From Bacteroidales bacterium (GTDB lineage Bacteria; Bacteroidota; Bacteroidia; Bacteroidales; UBA12077): DNA of 20,627 bases. The position numbers and the translations under genes were made by a program. Every line of letters starts with the position of its first letter. The stretch's first letter is position 1. The stretch covers positions 1 through 20,627 of the forward strand of contig DAOWML010000006.1 in NCBI GenBank assembly GCA_030643125.1, given 5' to 3'. The notes under the pieces were generated by a model. That model worked only from the letters and a program-made list of their open reading frames with translations. It was not told the origin of the DNA and made no database searches. This document shows, in pieces, positions 15,233 to 20,627 of this stretch.

Positions 15233-16330
15233 TTAAACATTAAACCTGATATGAAGAATATCACCATCATCAACAATATAATTTTTACCTTCGACATGAA
15301 ATTTCCCGGCTTCTTTCACTTTAGTTTCAGAACCTATTGTAATAAAATCATCGTATTTCATAACCTCTGCACGAATAAACCCACGTTCCAAATCGCTATG
15401 AATTGCCCCTGCAGCTTGTGGTGCATTCATTCCTTTTTTAATTGTCCATGCCCTTATTTCCTTTGGTCCAACAGTAAAAAACGACATTAGATTTAATGAT
15501 GAATATGCACCACGAATTAATCTATTTACGCCTGGCTCTGTCAATCCTGCATCAGCTAAAAATTCATTTCTATCTTCAATATCTTCCAAATCTGCTATTT
15601 CTGCTTCCAGCTTACCTGCAATTACGAGTATCTCAGCATTCCGATTTTTCAAAGCTTCTTTAACTTTATCAACATAAGCGTTCCCTGAAATTGCTGAAGC
15701 ATCATCAACATTGCAAACATAAATTACAGGTTTTGCAGTTAAAAGAAATATATCATCGATATGTTTTTTATCCGTATCTGAAATCTGATAATCACGTACA
15801 TTTTGCATTGACTCTAAATGCTCTTTGAAGCCATTTAAAACCTCAACACCATGTTTGGCATCTTTATCTCCTATTTTTACAAGTTTTTCGTATCGTTGAA
15901 TTTTCTTTTCAACTGACTCCAAGTCTTTTATCTGCAATTCGAAATCAATGGTTTCTATATCACGAACAGGATCAATTGATCCATCAACATGAGGAAGATT
16001 TTCATCATCAAAACATCTTAATACATGAATTAAAGCATCAGTATTTCTGATATCTCCCAAAAATTTATTCCCTACACCTTCGCCCTGATTTGCACCTTTT
16101 GTTAAGCCTGGAATGTCAACTATCTCAACAGTCGCAGGAATAAGCTTTTCTGTAGGTTGTAGTTTTTCAAGTTCAAACAATCTATTATCTGGTACATTAA
16201 CAATTCCAATATTTGATTTATTCGTACTAAAGGCAAAGTTTGTTGTTTCAACTTTTGAATTCGACATACAATTAAAAAGAGTTGATTTACCAACATTTGT
16301 TATCCCAATTATGCCACACTGTAAACTCAT
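15233..16330 (-). CDS. ychF: Redox-regulated ATPase/GTPase YchF (OLA1 family)
   Basis: A universally conserved Obg-family P-loop nucleotidase that binds ribosomes and prefers ATP. The 365-residue protein contains the P-loop GITNVGKS (9-16), switch II DIPGL (72-76) followed by GANQGEGVGNKFL, the G4-type sequence VCNVDD (YchF proteins lack the guanine-specifying NKxD), a central coiled-coil region and the C-terminal TGS domain (about 280-363, from MSFFTVGPKEIRAWTIKKGM to VDDGDILHIRFNV). The switch I region reads NFAFSTNKSN where many YchF proteins have PFCTIEPN. The ATG start immediately precedes the P-loop, as in the family. It is first in a minus-strand transcript with crcB and the PafA-like gene, and carries a promoter about 36 bases upstream. 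Confidence 0.95.
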   Translation of the reverse strand: MSLQCGIIGITNVGKSTLFNCMSNSKVETTNFAFSTNKSNIGIVNVPDNRLFELEKLQPTEKLIPATVEIVDIPGLTKGANQGEGVGNKFLGDIRNTDALIHVLRCFDDENLPHVDGSIDPVRDIETIDFELQIKDLESVEKKIQRYEKLVKIGDKDAKHGVEVLNGFKEHLESMQNVRDYQISDTDKKHIDDIFLLTAKPVIYVCNVDDASAISGNAYVDKVKEALKNRNAEILVIAGKLEAEIADLEDIEDRNEFLADAGLTEPGVNRLIRGAYSSLNLMSFFTVGPKEIRAWTIKKGMNAPQAAGAIHSDLERGFIRAEVMKYDDFITIGSETKVKEAGKFHVEGKNYIVDDGDILHIRFNV

Positions 16331-16365
16331 AATATTTTTTTTTATAATAGACTAATTTGAAGGCT

Positions 16366-16373
16366 CAAAATTA
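16366..16373 (-). promoter_or_regulatory. -7 promoter element for the ychF-crcB transcript
   Basis: Read on the minus strand these bases are TAATTTTG, a match to TAnnTTTG. About 19 bases further upstream there is TTT in place of the -33 TTG. The predicted transcript start lies near 16359, about 28 bases before the ychF ATG. Confidence 0.5.
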
Positions 16374-16430
16374 CACTTTTTCAGCATTCTAAAAAGCCCT
16401 TATTAATAAAAATAAAGCATCATGAATATA

Positions 16431-16595
16431 TTTAACCTGATTAATTCGTAAATTCTAAAATCCTGGACTAAAGTCCTGATATTCTGCATTATTGCGTAAC
16501 CCCAGCCTCCTGCCAGCCGGCAGGCTGGTAAGGCTGGGGTTATTTAACTAACTAATAAAAGGGGCTTTACCAAAATAAAAATAATTCAGGTTAAA
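16431..16595. repeat. MITE-like structured repeat with nested GC-rich palindromes
   Basis: This lies in the 380-base divergent region between ychF and the transketolase gene. Matching ends are TTTAACCTGA at 16431-16440 and its exact inverse TCAGGTTAAA at 16586-16595. Inside are a hairpin GGACT/AGTCC (16465-16476) and a GC-rich stem AACCCCAGCCT (16498-16508) with AGGCTGGGGTT (16531-16541), 11 perfect base pairs. The loop of that stem contains a second palindromic insert (16509-16528) that can fold two mutually exclusive ways: CCTGCC with GGCAGG, or CCAGCC with GGCTGG. The GC-rich core contrasts sharply with its A/T-rich surroundings. No transposase is encoded. The layout suggests a non-autonomous or REP-like repeat; copy number elsewhere cannot be seen here. 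Confidence 0.65.
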
Positions 16596-16710
16596 ACATG
16601 TTAATAATAAATTAAAAACATAATTCGAATATTATTTTGAAAAACCGTATTTTTACGCCTTTGTATAATCAATCTTCTGAATTCAATTATAAATTATATT
16701 TAATTATAAA

Positions 16711-17556
16711 ATGTCTGATATTCAAAACTTAGAACAAATAGCATCGCAAGTACGTAGAGATATAGTAAGAATGGTTCATGCACAGAATTCCGGGCATCCG
16801 GGAGGTTCATTGGGATGTACAGATTTTATTACAGCACTTTATTTCGAAATCATGGATCATGATCCAATAAATTTTGATATGGATGGTAAAGATCAGGATA
16901 TATTCTTTCTTTCAAACGGACATCTTTCTGCTTTATGGTACAGTGTTTTAGCTCGTACCGGATATTTTAAACTTGAAGAACTTTCAACATTTAGAACATT
17001 AAATTCCAGGTTACAGGGACATCCAACCACAAAAGAAGGATTACCCGGAATACGGATTGCTTCAGGTTCTTTAGGACAGGGATTATCAGTAGCTTGCGGA
17101 GCAGCAATTACTAAAAAACTAAATAACGATCCTAAATTGGTTTTTTCGCTTCACGGAGATGGAGAATTACAAGAAGGCCAAATATGGGAAGCTGCAATGT
17201 TTGCGGCACAACACAAGATTGATAATTTAATAGCAACAGTCGATTATAATGGCAAACAAATTGATGGCCCTGTTGATGAAATTATTTCTTTGGGAAACCT
17301 AAGAGCTAAATGGGAAAGTTTTGGTTGGCATGTACTAGAAATGAATGGTAATGATATGGCTGAGGTTGTTAAAACCATTAATCAGGCAAAAACACTTACT
17401 GGTAATGGAAAACCTATTATAATTTTAATGAAAACTGAAATGGGTATGGGTGTCGACTTCATGATGGGAACACACAAATGGCATGGCGTAGCACCAAACG
17501 ACGAACAACTCAAAACAGCACTTAATCAGTTAAAAGAATCTTTAGGAGATTATTAA
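16711..17556 (+). CDS. Transketolase, N-terminal (TPP-binding) subunit
   Basis: Half of a split transketolase of the non-oxidative pentose phosphate pathway, moving two-carbon units between sugar phosphates. The 281 residues correspond to the pyrophosphate-binding domain: SGHPGGSLG (27-35), SNGHLSALWYSVLARTGY, LQGHP (H104), GSLGQGLSVACGAA, the TPP motif GDG (149-151) through DYNGKQIDG (N180), and MGTHKWHGVAPN near the end. The protein stops where one-piece transketolases continue into the pyrimidine-binding domain. The missing half is encoded at 19387-20340, 1.8 kb downstream, after two unrelated genes. The ATG start is preceded by A/T-rich sequence. The enzyme is expected to be an assembly of both subunits. 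Related 1-deoxyxylulose-type or other TPP enzymes are less likely given the SGHPGG and HKWHG motifs. Confidence 0.93.
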   Translation: MSDIQNLEQIASQVRRDIVRMVHAQNSGHPGGSLGCTDFITALYFEIMDHDPINFDMDGKDQDIFFLSNGHLSALWYSVLARTGYFKLEELSTFRTLNSRLQGHPTTKEGLPGIRIASGSLGQGLSVACGAAITKKLNNDPKLVFSLHGDGELQEGQIWEAAMFAAQHKIDNLIATVDYNGKQIDGPVDEIISLGNLRAKWESFGWHVLEMNGNDMAEVVKTINQAKTLTGNGKPIIILMKTEMGMGVDFMMGTHKWHGVAPNDEQLKTALNQLKESLGDY

Positions 17557-17591
17557 ATTATATAAAGTTGAACAAATAAAAATTTAGGATT

Positions 17592-17993
17592 ATGAAAAAC
17601 ATTGTAATTATTGCTCATGATGTTAAGAAGCCCGAGATGGTTCAATTTTTAAATGACCGCAGGGATTGGATTACTGGTGTAAATTTAATTGCAACAGGAA
17701 GAACTGCAGAATATGTTGAATCACAAGGAATTAAAGTAGAACATTTTAGTCCGGGTGAATCCGGAGGCTATTTAGAGATTACTGATAGAATAAAGCAAAA
17801 GGAAATTGATATCGTGATATTCTTGCGTGATCCTTTAATTAAACAAGGGCATCATGAAGATATTCAGTTATTACTAGAGGCTTGTAACATGTATAACATC
17901 CCACTGGCAACAAATTATGCCAGTGCCGAATTAATGATTCTTGGACATATAAAAAAGGAAGATTACGAACGAAGAAAATCAATGGAAAACTAA
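17592..17993 (+). CDS. Methylglyoxal-synthase-like protein lacking the catalytic Asp
   Basis: A 133-residue protein with the MGS fold. True MgsA converts DHAP to methylglyoxal and phosphate. Conserved with E. coli MgsA are AHD and K13 (H9, D10, K13 match H19, D20, K23), ATG at 34-36, the FLRDPL strand (D80 matches D91), H87 and D90 (H98, D101), and the IPLATNYASAELMI end (about 103-116). The catalytic Asp71 of the GGDQQ motif is Tyr60 here (GGYLEI). This alignment is ungapped to D80, H87 and D90, so the change is firm. The phosphate-binding T47 is R37, and the loop before it has an extra residue (SPGESGG). Either the reaction differs or the protein is a metabolite sensor. It lies 35 bases after the transketolase N-subunit gene and 6 bases before the vWA gene. 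Annotation as functional mgsA would be doubtful. Confidence 0.8.
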   Translation: MKNIVIIAHDVKKPEMVQFLNDRRDWITGVNLIATGRTAEYVESQGIKVEHFSPGESGGYLEITDRIKQKEIDIVIFLRDPLIKQGHHEDIQLLLEACNMYNIPLATNYASAELMILGHIKKEDYERRKSMEN

Positions 17994-17999
17994 TCAGAA

Positions 18000-19379
18000 T
18001 TGAAAATATTAATCAAATACATATCAATATTATTTTTTGTGTTTAGCACAATTTATTTGCAGGCTCAAAAAAGCAAATCTGAACCTACCACTTCTCGAAT
18101 TTTATTTGTATTCGATGCATCTCAGAGCATGTATGGAACATGGGAAAGTGGCAGGAAAATTAGCATTGCCCGAAAGTACTTAATTCATATTATTGATAGC
18201 CTGGAACAAATGGACAATATACAAATGGCATTAAGAGTATATGGCCATCAAAGTCCGGTTCCTCCACAAGATTGTAACGATACAAAACTTGAAGTTCCTT
18301 TTAAACCCGGAAATGCCGGAGAAATCAGGCAGAAACTTCGTTCTCTTATACCCAAAGGGACAACCCCTATTGCTAATTCTCTGGAGTTAGCTGCGAATGA
18401 CTTTCCTCCCTGCAAAGACTGTCGTAACATATTAATACTCATAACTGACGGAATTGAAGCATGTGATGGTGATCCATGTCAGGCATCTCTGAACCTGCAA
18501 AAGAAAGGAATTATACTAAAACCTTTTGTAATTGGTATAGGCATAGATCCTAATTTCGAAAAAACATTTGAATGTGTAGGACACTTCTACAATACACCGA
18601 ACGAGGAAAAATTTCAAGAGATTTTGGGAGTCGTTATTTCAAGAGCTTTAAATTCAACAACAGCACAGGTTAATTTGCTGGATATTAATGGTATGCCAAC
18701 TGAAACAGATGTAAACATGACTTTCTTTGATCATGTTTCGGGTAAAATTAAGTACAACTTCGTTCATACGATTAATTACATGGGCAATTCCGATACACTA
18801 ATAATAGATCCTTTAGTAACATACGATCTTGTAGTTCATACTTTACCTGCTGTAAGAAAAAGTAATATAATCCTGGCAGAAGGCAAACATAATATGATCG
18901 GAGTTAATGCTCCTCAAGGATTTTTGAATATTTCATGTCCCGGAAGTAATCAATACAAGGATTTAGATATAATTGTCCGTCGGGATGGAAAACCTAAAAC
19001 CTTAAATATTCAGAAAAACAGTACAATAGAAAAATACCTTGTAGGTGAATATGATTTGGAAATATTATCTATTCCCAGGGTTTATGTTGAAAATGTAAAA
19101 ATTGAACAAAGTGGTACTACAAATATTGAGATACCACGTCCTGGTATAGCAAATTTCTCACTTGCTTCGAGTGGATATGGAAGTATCTATATTGAAACAG
19201 CAGATACCTTAAAATGGGTTTATAATCTTGATCAGAAAACATTACATCAAAATATCATTATGCAACCGGGAAATTACAGGGTTGTGTACAGACCTAAAAA
19301 TATAAAACAAGCAATATATACAATTAATAAAAGATTTACGATAAAATCAGGATCATCAAAAAAAATAGTACTTTATTAG
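18000..19379 (+). CDS. Secreted von Willebrand factor A domain protein
   Basis: A 459-residue exported protein with an N-terminal signal peptide (about 1-23, ending YLQAQ). A vWA domain (about 33-215) has an intact MIDAS: DASQS (D39, S41, S43), a Thr in KGTTPI (T121/T122) and ITDG (D150). Six cysteines lie inside the vWA domain (92, 138, 141, 155, 160, 192), consistent with periplasmic disulfides. The C-terminal half (about 220-459) is beta-rich, with repeated strand-turn patterns, and carries no enzyme motif that I recognise. The start is TTG (18000): it yields the signal peptide, and no ATG upstream is in frame. It has gaps of 6 and 7 bases to its neighbours and is clearly in the transketolase operon, although nothing in its sequence suggests a metabolic role. 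The family looks Bacteroidota-specific; its function is unknown. Confidence 0.85.
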   Translation: MKILIKYISILFFVFSTIYLQAQKSKSEPTTSRILFVFDASQSMYGTWESGRKISIARKYLIHIIDSLEQMDNIQMALRVYGHQSPVPPQDCNDTKLEVPFKPGNAGEIRQKLRSLIPKGTTPIANSLELAANDFPPCKDCRNILILITDGIEACDGDPCQASLNLQKKGIILKPFVIGIGIDPNFEKTFECVGHFYNTPNEEKFQEILGVVISRALNSTTAQVNLLDINGMPTETDVNMTFFDHVSGKIKYNFVHTINYMGNSDTLIIDPLVTYDLVVHTLPAVRKSNIILAEGKHNMIGVNAPQGFLNISCPGSNQYKDLDIIVRRDGKPKTLNIQKNSTIEKYLVGEYDLEILSIPRVYVENVKIEQSGTTNIEIPRPGIANFSLASSGYGSIYIETADTLKWVYNLDQKTLHQNIIMQPGNYRVVYRPKNIKQAIYTINKRFTIKSGSSKKIVLY

Positions 19380-19386
19380 ATATAAC

Positions 19387-20340
19387 ATGAAAAAAATCGA
19401 TTATAAAGACAAGAAAGATACACGATCAGGTTTTGGTGCCGGATTGTATGAACTGGGAAAGAAAAATAAAAATGTAGTGGCTTTATGTGCTGATCTTATC
19501 GGCTCATTAAAAATGAATCAGTTTGCCGATGAGTTTCCCGAAAGATTCCTGCAATGTGGTATTGCCGAAGCAAATATGATTGGAACAGCCGCAGGATTAA
19601 CCATTGGTGGGAAAATTCCTTTTACAGGAACATTTGCAAATTTTGCTACCGGGCGTGTTTACGATCAAATAAGGCAATCGGTAGCATATTCAGGTAAAAA
19701 TGTAAAAATATGCGCTTCACATGCCGGACTAACGCTTGGTGAAGATGGAGCTACTCACCAAATTATGGAAGATATTGGTTTAATGAAAATGCTTCCCGGA
19801 ATGGTCGTCATTAATCCTTGCGTTTATAATCAAACAAAAGCAGCAACTATTGCAATTGCCGATTACGTAGGGCCGGTTTATCTTCGATTTGGACGGCCAA
19901 AAGTACCTAATTTTACACCTGAAGATCAAAAATTCGAAATAGGAAAAGCAATATTACTAAATGAAGGATCTGATGTAACTATTTTTGCTACCGGCCATTT
20001 AGTTTGGAAAGCTATTGAAGCTGCCGATATATTGGAACAAAGAGGAATTTCTTCTGAAATAATTAACATACATACCATTAAACCTTTAGACGCTGAAGCT
20101 GTCTTATCATCTGTTTCAAAAACAAGAGCTGTTGTTACAGCAGAAGAACATATGATGAATGGTGGTTTAGGAGACTCTATTGCTCAACTATTAAGCCGTA
20201 AATTACCTACTCCAATCGAAATGGTTGCTGTTGACGATAAGTTTGGAGAAAGTGGTAAGCCTGAAGAGCTGCTTGCAAAATATGGTATTGATACCGATAA
20301 TATAGTTTCTGCTGTTGAATCAGTTCTAAAAAGAAAATAA
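19387..20340 (+). CDS. Transketolase, C-terminal subunit
   Basis: The partner of the N-terminal subunit encoded at 16711-17556. The 317 residues contain the pyrimidine-binding domain and the transketolase C-terminal domain. Visible are VALCADLIGS, the catalytic Glu in CGIAEANMIGTAAGL (E61) that activates the TPP aminopyrimidine, the aromatic GTFANFATGRVYDQIRQSVAYSG region, SHAGLTLGEDGATHQIMEDIGLM (H112), the strand PVYLRFGRPKVP, and the C-terminal Rossmann-like part (VTIFATGHLVWKA to VAVDDKFGESGKPEELLAKYGI). Together the two subunits make 598 residues, slightly shorter than one-piece enzymes. The ATG start lies 7 bases after the vWA stop, so it is co-transcribed. The E1-beta-like family also includes 1-deoxyxylulose-phosphate synthase halves, but the N-subunit motifs favour transketolase. 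Confidence 0.93.
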   Translation: MKKIDYKDKKDTRSGFGAGLYELGKKNKNVVALCADLIGSLKMNQFADEFPERFLQCGIAEANMIGTAAGLTIGGKIPFTGTFANFATGRVYDQIRQSVAYSGKNVKICASHAGLTLGEDGATHQIMEDIGLMKMLPGMVVINPCVYNQTKAATIAIADYVGPVYLRFGRPKVPNFTPEDQKFEIGKAILLNEGSDVTIFATGHLVWKAIEAADILEQRGISSEIINIHTIKPLDAEAVLSSVSKTRAVVTAEEHMMNGGLGDSIAQLLSRKLPTPIEMVAVDDKFGESGKPEELLAKYGIDTDNIVSAVESVLKRK

Positions 20341-20343
20341 AAT

Positions 20344-20351
20344 TATCTTTG
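20344..20351 (+). promoter_or_regulatory. -7 promoter element for the sigma factor gene
   Basis: TATCTTTG, an exact match to the Bacteroidota TAnnTTTG consensus, lies 3 bases after the transketolase C-subunit stop. It gives a predicted leader of about 30 bases before the ATG at 20388. The -33 TTG is not at the usual distance. Confidence 0.6.
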
Positions 20352-20387
20352 TAATCGCTTATTAATTTAGTTCTCTTTCACTGCATT

Positions 20388-20627
20388 ATGTCAGAATACA
20401 GCGATAAGGAGTTATTAACACTCTTTAAAGACATCGAAAAACGCAATTATGCTTTTAACCTGATAGTTCGAAAATATCAGCAAAAGTTGTATTGGCATAT
20501 TCGTAAAATAGTTATTAAACATGACGATGCAGATGATATTTTACAAAATACTTTCATTAAAGTGTGGAAGGGGCTGGAAGGGTTCAGAGAAGATTCAAAA
20601 TTATATACATGGCTTTACAGGATTGCA
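20388..20627 (+). CDS. ECF-type RNA polymerase sigma factor, 3'-truncated by window end
   Basis: Only the first 80 codons are in the window. They encode sigma region 2: a helix resembling sigma region 2.1 (KRNYAFNLIVRKYQQKLYWHIRKIVI), then HDDADDILQNTFIKVWKGLEGFREDSKLYTWLYRIA, where D-A-D-D-I-L-Q-x-T-F and the aromatic-rich W-L-Y-R-I-A are the core-binding and -10 recognition parts shared by ECF sigma factors. The ATG start follows a consensus -7 element. Region 4 and any linked anti-sigma gene lie beyond the edge, so the regulon cannot be guessed. The GC content and start context resemble the neighbouring genes. Confidence 0.92.
   Translation, partial: MSEYSDKELLTLFKDIEKRNYAFNLIVRKYQQKLYWHIRKIVIKHDDADDILQNTFIKVWKGLEGFREDSKLYTWLYRIA

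Overview
The window is AT-rich chromosomal DNA from a member of the Bacteroidota, most likely a free-living Bacteroidales/Marinilabiliales-type bacterium (order-level placement is a guess). The evidence is the ssb-gldE-gldD gene order, a PafA-type phosphatase homologue, a bacterial GGGP synthase, a Lys/Arg-rich bS22/mS38-like mini-protein beside HU, promoter elements of the Bacteroidota type (TAnnTTTG at -7), and start codons mostly preceded by A/T-rich sequence instead of Shine-Dalgarno sites. I saw no prophage, complete insertion sequence, CRISPR array, tRNA or rRNA.

Layout. (1) 1-675: the 3' part of an ApbE-type flavin transferase gene, converging on a DsbD-like thiol:disulfide reductant conduit (750-2750, minus) across a bidirectional terminator. 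(2) 2890-4961, minus: HU, a 29-residue bS22/mS38-like ribosomal mini-protein and RNase G/E, with a hairpin in the leader of the RNase gene. (3) 4962-5418: a 457-base divergent intergenic region with HU and ssb promoters. (4) 5419-9219, plus: ssb, gldE, gldD, a 4'-phosphopantetheinyl transferase and a GGGP synthase. (5) 9357-9923: a free-standing NUMOD4/HNH-like gene. (6) 10109-13027: a large CPA1 Na+/H+ antiporter with a C-terminal cyclic-nucleotide-binding domain, similar in architecture to plant SOS1. (7) 13182-16330, minus: ychF, the fluoride channel gene crcB, and a PafA-like alkaline-phosphatase-superfamily protein whose active site is almost entirely replaced. (8) 16431-16595: a structured, MITE-like repeat with nested GC-rich palindromes. 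(9) 16711-20340, plus: a transketolase split into N- and C-terminal subunit genes, separated by a methylglyoxal-synthase-like gene lacking the catalytic Asp and by a secreted von Willebrand A protein. (10) 20388-end: the 5' part of an ECF sigma factor gene.

Most of the window is housekeeping: nucleic-acid maintenance (HU, SSB, RNase G, YchF), envelope redox and flavinylation (DsbD, ApbE), lipid and carrier-protein modification (PPTase, GGGPS), gliding/type IX secretion accessories (GldD, GldE) and ion homeostasis (antiporter, CrcB).

The points I consider most worth following up are the pseudo-phosphatase in the ychF-crcB cluster, the divergent methylglyoxal-synthase fold inside the split transketolase locus, and the nested palindromic repeat upstream of that locus. 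I did not find a clear new multi-gene defence or mobile system; the split transketolase locus is the closest to an unexplained functional grouping.
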